A DNA stretch of 64,000 nucleotides from ZC4RG29 sp035304385 (GCA_035304385.1 DATGQD010000043.1:1-64000), one strand, 5' to 3'. Positions 16,040 to 24,894 are shown, numbered from the stretch's first letter. Made by a program: numbers and translations. Notes: a model not told the origin generated them from the letters alone.

Positions 16040-17111
16040 GAACTTTAAGGGTATTGAGAAAACAGTATACGGCCGGGGAAGCTTTGATCAACTCGGCGCT
16101 ATACTGGACGAAAAGCGCGGTGACAACGACCGGTTCATGTTGTTCATCGTCGATAACTACTTCAAAGACAAACCGCTCAGCCAGCGCATCCCGCTCAAAG
16201 CCGAGGATGTCATTATGTACATCGACGTCGATCCCCACGAACCTACAACGGAGCAGATCGACTCGATCCGCGATGAAGTACTCAACTCCAAGGGTCTTCC
16301 GGCGGGGGTGATCGGCATTGGAGGCGGTAGCATTATGGATATTGCCAAGGCCTCTTCGCTAATGTTCACCAACGAGGGGTCGTCCACGCTGTATCAGGGA
16401 CTTAACCTGATTAAAAAACCGGGTATCTACCACGTGGGGGTTCCTACCATTTCCGGAACGGGTGCGGAGGTGTCGATGACCGCCGTGCTTACCGGACCTG
16501 AGAAAAAACTTGGGCTTAAGTGTGAGTGGACCGTATTCAACCAGGTTGTGTTGGACCCCGAGCTCATTGCGACCGTGCCTCGCAACTGGTGGTTTTATAC
16601 GGGTATGGACACCTATATCCATTGCATTGAATCGGAAAACGGCATACTCAACAATGCGTACAGCCACGCCTATGCCGAGCAGGCGTTAAAGCTGTGTCGC
16701 GATATATACCTGGGCCCGGCCAGCGGGCAAACCCCCGAAAACGACGACAAACTCATGGTTGCGTCGCTTATGGGAGGCCTTAGTCTCACCTATTCCGAAG
16801 TGGGTGTGTGCCACGCGCTTTCATACGGGCTGTCCAAGATCCTGGGAATGCGCCATTGCTTTGCCAACTGTGTCGCCTTCAATCACCTCGAAGACTATTA
16901 CCCGGAAGGGGTAAGAGAATTCCGCGAGATGGTACGGAAGCACAACATTGATCTTCCGCAAGGACTGTCAAAAGACTGGAGCGACGATCAAATTACGGCG
17001 ATGGCCAGAGTATCCTACAACCTGCCTCACATGTGGAACCATGCCGTAGGGCCGGACTGGAAAGACCGGGTAAGCGTGGAAAGCATTGAGGAGTTGTTCA
17101 GAAGGTTGTAA
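16032..17111 (+). CDS. kdnB: 3-deoxy-manno-octulosonate 8-oxidase-like (KdnB), iron-type alcohol dehydrogenase
   Basis: 359 aa from the ATG at 16032, which overlaps the kdnA stop by 8 bp. It has the group III (Fe/Zn) dehydrogenase pattern: GIGGGSIMDIAKASS for NAD binding, PTISGTGAEVS, GMDTYIHCIES and VCHALSYGL...RHCFANCVAF, which supply the Asp and His metal ligands. KdnB oxidises the C8 hydroxyl of Kdo to an aldehyde, which KdnA then aminates (known from Shewanella). Adjacent to kdnA and kdsA, so the role is well supported by context, though other sugar alcohol substrates remain possible. Confidence 0.85.
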   Translation: MHKNFKGIEKTVYGRGSFDQLGAILDEKRGDNDRFMLFIVDNYFKDKPLSQRIPLKAEDVIMYIDVDPHEPTTEQIDSIRDEVLNSKGLPAGVIGIGGGSIMDIAKASSLMFTNEGSSTLYQGLNLIKKPGIYHVGVPTISGTGAEVSMTAVLTGPEKKLGLKCEWTVFNQVVLDPELIATVPRNWWFYTGMDTYIHCIESENGILNNAYSHAYAEQALKLCRDIYLGPASGQTPENDDKLMVASLMGGLSLTYSEVGVCHALSYGLSKILGMRHCFANCVAFNHLEDYYPEGVREFREMVRKHNIDLPQGLSKDWSDDQITAMARVSYNLPHMWNHAVGPDWKDRVSVESIEELFRRL

Positions 17112-17209
17112 CTTGGACCAGATTGTCCATGATTGGATAAACAATACCTTGAGCACTACCAATAATCCCGTGCGAATAGGTCACTGAATTAACTAACGGG
17201 CAGAATACC

Positions 17210-18061
17210 ATGGCGAGAAAGAAGGTAAAGGTGGGCACCATAGAGTGTGGGTCAGACGATCTTTTTGTGATTTCCGGACCCTGTGTAATCGAAGAGGAGT
17301 CCATCATGATGAAAACCGCGGAGAAGCTTAAAGAAGTCTCCGAGCGTCTGAAGATTAATATCATTTACAAGTCATCATTCCAGAAAGACAACCGCAGCAG
17401 CCTGAATTATTATACCGGCCCGGGTCTGGACAAGGGCGTAAAACTGCTGGCTCGCATTCGCGAGGAGTTCGGCTTCCCGGTGCTGACCGACATCCATTAT
17501 CCGGACCAGGCCCGTGCAGCGGCTGATGCCATAGACGTTCTTCAGATTCCGGCATACCTCTGTATGCAAACGGATCTTATGGTCGCCGCCGCGAAAACCG
17601 GGCGCGTGATCAACATCAAACATGGCCAGTTTCTCGCTCCGGAAAACATGAAACATCCCGTCACGAAATGTGAGGAAGCCGGCAACGACCAGATCATCCT
17701 TACGGAACGAGGGTATACATTTGGCTACAACGACCTCATCGTCGACCCGCGGAGTTTTTATCATATGGGAAAACTTGGCTATCCCGTAGTTTTCGACATC
17801 ACGCACTCCATCCGCAAGTATGGAATTCCGAGCGCCGACGCCAAAGGTGGCGCCCGTGAATTCCTTCCCGTGCTGTCGCGCGCGGGCGTAGCGGCCGGCG
17901 TGGACGGTGTCTTCATTGAAACTCACCCTGAGCCGGACAAAGCGTTGTGTGATGCGGCGAGCCAGTTGTGCGTATACGATTTGGAAGAGTTCCTTAAGCC
18001 GCTGCTGGAACTCCATGCGATAGAAGTAAAGTACAGAAACCGGGAGGTCATTCCCGCCTGA
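17210..18061 (+). CDS. kdsA: 3-deoxy-8-phosphooctulonate synthase
   Basis: 283 aa, the standard KdsA length. Clear signatures are FVISGPCVIEEESIM, YKSSFQKDNRSSLNYYTGPG, INIKHGQFLAPENM and the C-terminal DGVFIETHPEPDKALCD. The enzyme condenses arabinose 5-phosphate with phosphoenolpyruvate to Kdo 8-phosphate in the cytoplasm, the first committed step to Kdo. In the metal-ligand position near the N-terminus there is GPCV with Cys, as in metal-dependent KdsA proteins; this is my reading without an alignment. It follows kdnB by 98 bp and precedes the transaldolase-CBS gene by 28 bp. Confidence 0.95.
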   Translation: MARKKVKVGTIECGSDDLFVISGPCVIEEESIMMKTAEKLKEVSERLKINIIYKSSFQKDNRSSLNYYTGPGLDKGVKLLARIREEFGFPVLTDIHYPDQARAAADAIDVLQIPAYLCMQTDLMVAAAKTGRVINIKHGQFLAPENMKHPVTKCEEAGNDQIILTERGYTFGYNDLIVDPRSFYHMGKLGYPVVFDITHSIRKYGIPSADAKGGAREFLPVLSRAGVAAGVDGVFIETHPEPDKALCDAASQLCVYDLEEFLKPLLELHAIEVKYRNREVIPA

Positions 18062-18089
18062 ACCATATACCCTAAATCACAACTTACGA

Positions 18090-19112
18090 ATGGAATTATA
18101 TCTTGATTCTGCCGATATCAACGAAATTGAGGAGGCGTTCAAACTCGGCTTTCTGACGGGTCTTACCACTACGCCCACGTTTATGCACCGGGGCGGCGTT
18201 ACTGATGTCGATGGCCTCATCGTAAAGCTCTCCAAGATCGTACCCGTACTCCAGATCGAAGCGCTTGGCGATACAGCCGAGGAAGTGCTTGCCGAAGCAA
18301 AACGCCAGCTCGACCTCGGTCTCGACCCGAAAAAAACTGTGTTCAAAATTCCCGTGTCTCTGGAAGGCGTGCGCGCCTGTCACTTGCTCCGGCAAGAGGG
18401 ATTGCTCGTTAACGTGCACCTCATCTACACCCTCCAGCAAGCTTATATGGCCATGCAGGCAGGCGCTACCTACGTGTGTCCGCTCGTTGGCCGTCTGCAG
18501 GATCAAGGTCACGACGCATTGTCTCTCGTAGAACAATGCGTCTTTGCTGTGGACCATTACGGGTATGACACCAAGGTGATGTTCTCGTCAGTACGCAACG
18601 CTGAGCACGTGCGCAACGCACTTAACATCGGTGTGCACACGATCACCGTGCCCTGGAAGATTATGAAGCAACTTACCGAGAACAACTTCACCACCCTCGG
18701 CACCGAACAGTTTATAGAGCACACGCGACTGATGACCGTTAAGGTGAAAGACGCCATCAATAACATCAACCCCACAGTAACCGCCGACACGCCGTTGATG
18801 GATGCCATTGTAAAGATGACCGAGTATGGCTTTGGCGCCGTTACGGTCGTGAACAAAGACGGCAGCCTGGTAGGCGTATTTACCGATGGCGACCTCCGCC
18901 GAAGAATCCAGGAGGACGGTCGGGATGTTTTGAAAAAGAAGATGAGCGATTTTTCATACGGAACACCGATCTCCGTTGACGTTAACGCACTCCTTAATGA
19001 TGCCTCAACGCTGTTCAAGAAGACGAGTGTCGACACTATCCTGGTTACTGATAATGGCGCGCCTGTAGGCATGCTGGATATCCAGGACCTTAAGGCTGAC
19101 ACCACGCGCTGA
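18090..19112 (+). CDS. Transaldolase / F6P-aldolase-like domain fused to KdsD-type tandem CBS domains
   Basis: 340 aa, a two-part protein. Residues 1-~213 are a small transaldolase/FSA barrel: Asp6 in LYLDSAD, Schiff-base Lys86 in VFKIPVSLEG, NVHLIYTLQQAYMAMQAGATYVCP and Ser166 in MFSSVRNAEH. The strongly conserved TTNPS reads T26-T-T-P-T, so Asn28 is Thr. Residues ~215-335 are two CBS domains with VGVFTDGDLRRRI, the hallmark of the CBS pair at the C-terminus of KdsD/KpsF arabinose-5-phosphate isomerases. In KdsD that pair follows a SIS domain, which is absent here. Its position between kdsA and a KdsC-like gene suggests it supplies or regulates the sugar phosphate entering Kdo synthesis. It overlaps the next ATG by one base. 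Confidence 0.8.
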   Translation: MELYLDSADINEIEEAFKLGFLTGLTTTPTFMHRGGVTDVDGLIVKLSKIVPVLQIEALGDTAEEVLAEAKRQLDLGLDPKKTVFKIPVSLEGVRACHLLRQEGLLVNVHLIYTLQQAYMAMQAGATYVCPLVGRLQDQGHDALSLVEQCVFAVDHYGYDTKVMFSSVRNAEHVRNALNIGVHTITVPWKIMKQLTENNFTTLGTEQFIEHTRLMTVKVKDAINNINPTVTADTPLMDAIVKMTEYGFGAVTVVNKDGSLVGVFTDGDLRRRIQEDGRDVLKKKMSDFSYGTPISVDVNALLNDASTLFKKTSVDTILVTDNGAPVGMLDIQDLKADTTR

Positions 19113-19819
19113 TGGCGGATGTAAGTCGGATCTTCTCCGAGCTCGGCGGAGTGTTCTGCGTCCCTGCAGAGGAATTCAGCGAAAAGGTTTCTTCCATCCG
19201 GGCATTTATCTTCGATTGGGACGGGGTGTTCAACGACGGCACCAAGAACCAGTCCGGCAGCAGTTCCTTCGGCGAAGTAGACGCGATGGGATCCAATCTC
19301 CTTCGCTACTCGTGGTGGACCCGGCATGGTGTCATGCCCATCGTAGCCCTCATGTCCGGCGCCAGGAATACCATGTCGTTTCAATTTGGGCTTCGCGAAC
19401 ATGCACACAGCATATATTTCAATGTAAAGAATAAGATGCTCGCCTTCGAGCACCTCCTCGCTGGCTACGGGTTGGCCCCGGAATCTGTCGCTTTTTTCTT
19501 CGATGATGTACTTGATCTGTCCCTCGCGGAAAAATGCGGACTACGCATCATGATCAGCCGCAAGTCGAGCCCGCTGTTCACACAATACGTAGTGCGTCGC
19601 GGCCTTGCCGATTACGTCACCTCGCACTCCGGTGGTCAGTCAGGTTTACGCGAGGCCTGCGAACTGCTCATGGGTACGAACGGAAACTATGACGACATCA
19701 TTCAATCCCGCGCATGGTTCAGCGACTCGTATGCCACCTACTTACGGGAGCGCGACCAGATCCCCTCAGCGTTCTTTACGTGGGATGGGCAGCATATCAT
19801 CTCCGCTCCTGCTCCCTGA
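19112..19819 (+). CDS. KdsC-like HAD phosphatase
   Basis: 235 aa. All HAD motifs are present: Asp-x-Asp in AFIFDWDGVFNDGT, Ser in ALMSGARN, Lys in NVKNKMLAFEHLL, and Asp-Asp in FFFDDVLDL. This arrangement matches the cap-less C0 subclass that includes KdsC (Kdo-8-phosphate phosphatase) and related acylneuraminate phosphatases. It is ~45 residues longer than KdsC, with an N-terminal leader of ~30 residues before motif I and a C-terminal tail. Being last in the kdn/kds operon, and starting within the stop codon (TGATG) of the transaldolase-CBS gene, it most likely removes the phosphate from Kdo-8-P so KdnB can oxidise C8. Confidence 0.8.
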   Translation: MADVSRIFSELGGVFCVPAEEFSEKVSSIRAFIFDWDGVFNDGTKNQSGSSSFGEVDAMGSNLLRYSWWTRHGVMPIVALMSGARNTMSFQFGLREHAHSIYFNVKNKMLAFEHLLAGYGLAPESVAFFFDDVLDLSLAEKCGLRIMISRKSSPLFTQYVVRRGLADYVTSHSGGQSGLREACELLMGTNGNYDDIIQSRAWFSDSYATYLRERDQIPSAFFTWDGQHIISAPAP

Positions 19820-19820
19820 C

Positions 19821-19857
19821 AAAAAATAATGTGGGGTCTCATCATCGAGACCCCACA
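19821..19857 (-). terminator. Intrinsic terminator between the Kdo operon and the hydrolase gene
   Basis: An 11-bp perfect stem, TGTGGGGTCTC (19830-19840) with GAGACCCCACA (19847-19857), encloses the loop ATCATC. On the minus strand it is followed by ATTATTTTTT, a proper U-tract, so it terminates the minus-strand gene at 19896-21596. On the plus strand no U-tract follows, but the hairpin may still attenuate readthrough of the Kdo operon. Confidence 0.85.
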
Positions 19858-19895
19858 CAGCCAACTATAACAGATCGGGTTCGTTCAGGCATGGC

Positions 19896-21596
19896 TCAGA
19901 GGTATCCATTGCCGCGGTGAGTGGTCAACCACTGTGACAGTCGCTTCCACAGGAGCCCGGGCGCATCGTCTGCGAGCATCATATCGCCATGGCCGAAATC
20001 AAGGATGCGGTCTTCAGGAGATTGCAGGTTCACCGTGTGGTTGGTAATATCATGGCTACCGGTAAGTGACGAGGTATAATGTCCATACGTACCGAATCCG
20101 CCTTGTGCACCGAGATACAGTATCGGGACACGGATCTCGCTGATGTAGTCGTCGAAACTCACGTCTTCTTCATCGCAAACACAGGCGCGCATTTCATACG
20201 TAGTTCTATTAGGCTGATGCGGCGGGAGTGAGCTGATGAGCCGAATCCAACGGTCCGGGTCGGTATACAACAACCCGTCAGGAACCGGAACCTGAGGGTC
20301 AGCAAACGTACCACTTACAAAGTGCCATCCCGGAGTGCCGTTAGCGGATTGTGACGTCCCTACGATCAGCGCTGCCTGATAATTGGTGAGTCCCGCAAAC
20401 GGAGGCAGCGGTGAGTTGCCGTCCGGGTCGGTGGTGGCCAGACTGCCGACAGTGGCCAGTGTCAGTCCGCCGGAAGAATGATACGTGCCTGCTTCAAGTT
20501 GCGCTTTCACTGCTTCGGCTGTCGCACAGACCGTCTCGCGCAAGGTCTCTGTTTCGCCACAAGGTTCAAATTTCAGAAGCTGGTCGACAGCAACGATGCC
20601 CTTGATATGGCGGAGGATCGGATGCTGTTGCGTCTCGCGACCTGCGGCACCATAGACTACGCCTACACCGTAGCTGTAACCGAGCAGATTCAATCGCCCG
20701 ACGCCCTGGCCCGTGAGGCCACGGATGAGTCGGGCTATGGCCATTCCCGCCGTTGCGTGATCCATGTCGCGCTCAACACCCCAGTCTTCCATAAAGGAGA
20801 AGTCGGTCGTTTCCCGTGGTACCAGGGTCCATGCGAAGTCGAGACCCCACACATCAATATCCTTCGACGCCAGGTAGTGTGAGATCGACGTTGTGGGATC
20901 GGGTGACTCCGTACCGGCATTGAGGAACACCGCTTCGAAGTTCAGCGAAGCGCCATGAAGCATGAATACCGCGCCACGGGTCCGGACCGGACGATTGGGT
21001 CGCTCTTCACGAACAACGCGGTGCAGACGGACGATGTCATAGGGCCTGTCACTGAGGCGCACCTCGAATTCATAGTGTGCGATTTGTGACGTAACCTTAT
21101 GGCGTTTGACCTTGCAGGTCTTTTTGCCGCGCTTCCTGGCTGTGGAGTTGTTCCGGATCTCGTTGTCGTTGGAATTATCATCCTGGATATTGACAATTTC
21201 CGTTTCGGCGGCCCCGCTCGTCAGGCTGATCCCGTTTTGCCCGGAGCCGCTGATGATCACGCGCTCACCGTCGTCGCCCTTAAGACCGACCAGCGTGATG
21301 CCGGCCTTGTCGATCGTGACCTTTTCGTTGTATACCCCCGGTTCGATGTAAATCACAGCACCGGGTGCGGCAGCATCGACCGCGTCCTGAATGGACCCGT
21401 CATTGGGTACGATGATACCGGCATCATAAAAGACCTCTTCCAGGGTAGCAATCCAGTCGTCATTGCCCGGAAACACATCCGGGCCGGACGAACCACCACT
21501 GGGTATTGAGTCATCACACCCGACGGTAAGCGCGAGGAATCCAACCGTTATCAGGCAGAGCTTCCAGGCAGAAGACAATAAGCGTTTCGTTTTCAT
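19896..21596 (-). CDS. Lipoprotein with a partial beta-helix segment fused to an alpha/beta hydrolase
   Basis: 566 aa. Lipobox LALTVGC with Cys27. Residues ~60-130 look like the start of a pectin-lyase/pectinesterase right-handed beta-helix (SIQDAVDAAAPGAVIYIEPGVYNEKV...AGITLVGL). The repeats then stop after about two to three coils and the sequence turns Asn- and Lys/Arg-rich (140-170). Residues ~175-560 are an alpha/beta hydrolase: oxyanion strand FMLHGAS, nucleophile Ser308 in GYSYG, and a late His in DFGHGDM. The hydrolase half resembles lipases that release fatty acids or polyketides from esters; the substrate is unknown. Either an unusual fusion or a beta-helix protein largely replaced by a hydrolase. 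The 204 bp upstream hold no gene. Confidence 0.75.
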   Translation of the reverse strand: MKTKRLLSSAWKLCLITVGFLALTVGCDDSIPSGGSSGPDVFPGNDDWIATLEEVFYDAGIIVPNDGSIQDAVDAAAPGAVIYIEPGVYNEKVTIDKAGITLVGLKGDDGERVIISGSGQNGISLTSGAAETEIVNIQDDNSNDNEIRNNSTARKRGKKTCKVKRHKVTSQIAHYEFEVRLSDRPYDIVRLHRVVREERPNRPVRTRGAVFMLHGASLNFEAVFLNAGTESPDPTTSISHYLASKDIDVWGLDFAWTLVPRETTDFSFMEDWGVERDMDHATAGMAIARLIRGLTGQGVGRLNLLGYSYGVGVVYGAAGRETQQHPILRHIKGIVAVDQLLKFEPCGETETLRETVCATAEAVKAQLEAGTYHSSGGLTLATVGSLATTDPDGNSPLPPFAGLTNYQAALIVGTSQSANGTPGWHFVSGTFADPQVPVPDGLLYTDPDRWIRLISSLPPHQPNRTTYEMRACVCDEEDVSFDDYISEIRVPILYLGAQGGFGTYGHYTSSLTGSHDITNHTVNLQSPEDRILDFGHGDMMLADDAPGLLWKRLSQWLTTHRGNGYL

Positions 21597-21801
21597 AAGT
21601 TAAAGGTGTATTAAGCAGGCACCGAGCGCCTGTGTCGTGGAACAATGATTTAAGGTTTCAGTGGGCCTCACCGGGGCTTTACAGTGCCCGGAGCAAAAGT
21701 GGCGAGCCGGGGATGCGTACGTAAATCCCCATGTTGCAATTGAATTAGAAAATGCGGTGCGGCTGTTGCAAACCGTTTAGATTATGTGCGCATGCAGGAT
21801 C

Positions 21802-23709
21802 TCAGGGGGAAACCGGCGCCCTTCCACCGTTCATGGCCTGCATGCCAAAAGGAAGCTTGAGTCTTTCCATCATTTCGGAAAAGCGGGCGTCCTGCTGCAG
21901 CGGCTTTAAATTCGGGTTCCAGGCTATCCACGGTATCCAGCTCATGCGCTTATCGTACCCTTGCTCAAGCCAATAAAATGCCTGGTCAAGATCGCCCAAT
22001 GCGGTGTACGCCTCAGCCAAACCCCAGGCGTCGACGGCACGGGGATTTTTCTTGAGCGTTTCTGCGACCCTGAGGGCGTCGTCGCGTCGCCCTGCTATCG
22101 CATAAGCCGACGGCAGCAGCCACCGCCACCTGGGGTACAGGTGGGCCGCCTTCTCATGAGCGGCTACGCCTTCATCGTACAGTCCCTTAGACAAATACGC
22201 GGCGCCCTGAACAAAAAGCGCGAAGTCAGAATCCGGCTCGAAATCCATCACACGGTCGACCTCCACCAGCGCCTGGTCATTATCACCTGTGTACCAATAC
22301 TGACTGGCTAAGTATCCGGAATAAAGGGACAGAAAGGGGTCGAGTTGCACGGCAAGCTTACTATGCGCCCACATCTCATCGAGGCGTCCGAAAAGCATAT
22401 GGAACCAGGCGTAGTGCGTATGCGCTGCAGCCAGGCTGGGGTTGATGTCAATCGCGCGCTGAAACTCCCGCGCTGCGGTGTCCCAGTCCCACTCATCATA
22501 GAGCGCCACCAGGGCCAGTGCAAGGTGTGCCTCCGCCAGGTTGTCGTCCAATGATATCGCTTTCTGCGCAGCCGACTTGGCGCGTGTATAGGCATGCTCA
22601 ATAGTTGACGGGCTGTGACCGATGGTGCTGTACCCGATGGCAAGGCCCGCCCAGGGAAGCGGATCGGCGGGATCCATGTCAATGGCCCGCTGCAGAATGG
22701 CTACCCCTTTTTCAACTTCGGCGAGACTGAACTGGTTGATGTGATACATGCCGCGAAGGTAGTTGCGGTATGTTTCGGAGTCGACCTCACGCTCCTTCAT
22801 GACATGTCTCGTCTCCTCCGCGGTAAGCGACACCTCAATCTCACGCGCAATATCCTGCACAACCGAACTGTGCATTGTCAACGCCTTTCTGATGTCTTCA
22901 TGGTACTCTCGCGCCCAAACATGCCGTTCCCTGGGAAACACTTCGATCAATTGAAGTTGTATCCGCACGCTGTCGCCGGCTCCGTATACAGACCCTTCCA
23001 CGATGGCATCGACACCAAGTTCACGCGCGATATCCTGCAACAGCATATCCTGAGCCGGATACCGTAACGTAGACGTTCTTGAAATGACCCTCAACCCACT
23101 GATTCGTCCCAGCTGGCCAATCAAGGCATCGTGCATACCACTGACAAAGTACATCTGTTCGTCGCTGCCGGTAAGGTTGTCCAAGGGCAGCACGGCTATG
23201 GCGACCGTTTTGGGTTCGGCAGGGCGAAAGGCATAATATGCGACGTAGGCTATTGCCGCGACCAGTATCACCGCTCCTGCGGATAGCAAAACCTTCGTCC
23301 GGCTGGCAGAATGTTGCGCCGGCTGCTTCGTGGCTGCAGTAGATGACGGGGAGACCGATGCATGCTTTCGCGCTTCGCCGGGCGGATATCCGAAATGGTC
23401 GTGAAAGCATTTTGAAAAATAACTTGGGCTGCTGAACCCCACGCGATAGGCGATCTCGGCAACGGTGCCCACGTCAGCGGCAAGCATCTTTCTTGCTTCC
23501 TCAAGGCGGATGTCGCGAATGAACTGACTTACCGAAATCCCCTTTAATTGCTTGAGCTTACGGTGAAGTTGAAAACGGCTGACGGCCACAGCATCCGACA
23601 ACTCGGCCACGCCGAATTGTTCGTTCTCCAGGTTAAGCCGCACTGCGTCGGTTAACTTTTTCAGAAAGGCATCATCACGGGAAAGACCTATTTCATTTTC
23701 CATGACCAT
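21802..23709 (-). CDS. Membrane-anchored AraC-HTH regulator with TolB-like and TPR domains
   Basis: 635 aa (a second ATG two codons in is equally possible). Residues ~12-115 form an AraC-type DNA-binding domain (VAELSDAVAVSRFQLHRKL and VGTVAEIAYRVGFSSPSYFSKCF). One membrane segment lies at ~140-161. Residues ~168-300 are a CadC/adenylate-cyclase-type TolB-like domain (VAIAVLPLDNLTGSDE...ELGVDAIVEGSV). Residues ~310-620 are TPR repeats. The order HTH (cytoplasm), membrane span, sensor (periplasm) is that of a one-component membrane-bound regulator like CadC, but with an AraC HTH in place of OmpR. Its targets are unknown. The AT-rich 229-bp gap to the divergent transporter contains no gene. Confidence 0.85.
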   Translation of the reverse strand: MVMENEIGLSRDDAFLKKLTDAVRLNLENEQFGVAELSDAVAVSRFQLHRKLKQLKGISVSQFIRDIRLEEARKMLAADVGTVAEIAYRVGFSSPSYFSKCFHDHFGYPPGEARKHASVSPSSTAATKQPAQHSASRTKVLLSAGAVILVAAIAYVAYYAFRPAEPKTVAIAVLPLDNLTGSDEQMYFVSGMHDALIGQLGRISGLRVISRTSTLRYPAQDMLLQDIARELGVDAIVEGSVYGAGDSVRIQLQLIEVFPRERHVWAREYHEDIRKALTMHSSVVQDIAREIEVSLTAEETRHVMKEREVDSETYRNYLRGMYHINQFSLAEVEKGVAILQRAIDMDPADPLPWAGLAIGYSTIGHSPSTIEHAYTRAKSAAQKAISLDDNLAEAHLALALVALYDEWDWDTAAREFQRAIDINPSLAAAHTHYAWFHMLFGRLDEMWAHSKLAVQLDPFLSLYSGYLASQYWYTGDNDQALVEVDRVMDFEPDSDFALFVQGAAYLSKGLYDEGVAAHEKAAHLYPRWRWLLPSAYAIAGRRDDALRVAETLKKNPRAVDAWGLAEAYTALGDLDQAFYWLEQGYDKRMSWIPWIAWNPNLKPLQQDARFSEMMERLKLPFGMQAMNGGRAPVSP

Positions 23710-23938
23710 AACGCCGTACGCGGGAACGAAACGTACCGAACTTACATTCCAATTTATGAAATCGCATTCTCAATCCCCTATAAGTATGTGACTTTGACCC
23801 CCTTGGAGGGTGAAAAAAATTTGGAATAAAGGAGCCGTCGCGCCCTCCTTTCGCCGAATGTGGGACTGCGGACTGAAAACTGATATGGTAGAAATAAATA
23901 AAACTGAAACTGTTATATACACGTATTAATAGGAAGTT

Positions 23939-24889
23939 TTGCGTACCACAACGGACGGCACTGTGAAAAAGAACATCAATACCCTTACTGCCTATGCGGC
24001 CCTTGCCGCGGTATGTTTGATATGGGGAACGACCTACCTCGCTATGAGGATGGGCGTCCAGCACTTCCCTCCTTTCCTTTTTGCCGTAATACGGCAGCTG
24101 GTTGCGGGCGGAATCCTCATCGCGTTTTTGCTGGTTAGCCGCAAGACAAAACTTCCTTCCTGGAAGGACGTGTGGTATCAATCCATTGCCGGCTTCTTCA
24201 TGATCTCGCTTGGCAATGGCCTCGTCGCATGGGCTGAAGTTCACATTCCCAGCGGAATAGCCGCTGTGATCTGTTCGCTTGTGCCGTTGGTAGTGATTCT
24301 TATCAACCTCGGTATCAATACAGGCGAACGTCCAAACATTCCCATTTTCGTTGGAACGGCTCTGGGATTCGTAGGCATCAGCACAATCTTCGCCGAAGAC
24401 CTCTCGCAATTTGCCAATACAGGGTACCTTCTTGGAATTATTGTAACCTTCATAGCCGTCATCGCCTGGGCCGGGGGTAGTATCTGGCTTAAGCACAGAA
24501 AGACGCAGACGGATCTGTTCATGAACGTTGGGCTCCAGATGTTTTCAGGCGGGCTTTGGTTGATCCCCTTCAGTCTGGCGTTCGACGATCTGTCGGCCGT
24601 AACCTGGTCGGCCAATGTCGCGTTGCCGATGGCCTACCTGATCCTGGTCGGGTCTATTATCGCGTTCAGTTGTTATCTCTACGCGCTTAGGCATCTTCCC
24701 ATGACGATCGTATCGCTGTATGCCTACGTTAACCCCATCATTGCGGTCGTACTGGGGTGGTTGATCCTGGATGAAAAACTAAACGCCACTATGGGCATCG
24801 CCATCCTGCTCACGATCGCAGGAATTTACATCGTCAATCGAGGCCATCAGCTTCGCGATCATTGGAAAGCACAAGTGACGTCTCAATAG
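23939..24889 (+). CDS. EamA/DMT-family 10-TM transporter
   Basis: 316 aa, ten hydrophobic segments in two repeated EamA halves (AAVCLIWGTTYLAMRMGVQHFPP... and LILVGSIIAFSCYLYALRHLP...ALNPI-like VNPIIAVVLGW). DMT transporters move amino acids, metabolites or drugs across the inner membrane. No substrate-specific motif is visible. The start is uncertain: TTG at 23939 has AGGAAG just upstream; a GTG at 23963 also fits. It is followed 5 bp later by a GNAT acetyltransferase, a combination common in resistance or export loci. Confidence 0.9.
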   Translation: MRTTTDGTVKKNINTLTAYAALAAVCLIWGTTYLAMRMGVQHFPPFLFAVIRQLVAGGILIAFLLVSRKTKLPSWKDVWYQSIAGFFMISLGNGLVAWAEVHIPSGIAAVICSLVPLVVILINLGINTGERPNIPIFVGTALGFVGISTIFAEDLSQFANTGYLLGIIVTFIAVIAWAGGSIWLKHRKTQTDLFMNVGLQMFSGGLWLIPFSLAFDDLSAVTWSANVALPMAYLILVGSIIAFSCYLYALRHLPMTIVSLYAYVNPIIAVVLGWLILDEKLNATMGIAILLTIAGIYIVNRGHQLRDHWKAQVTSQ

Positions 24890-24894
24890 GATAC

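Noticed and set aside
20411..20882. Plus-strand frames opposite the hydrolase lipoprotein
   Set aside because: Antisense shadows of a continuous minus-strand gene with signal peptide and catalytic motifs.
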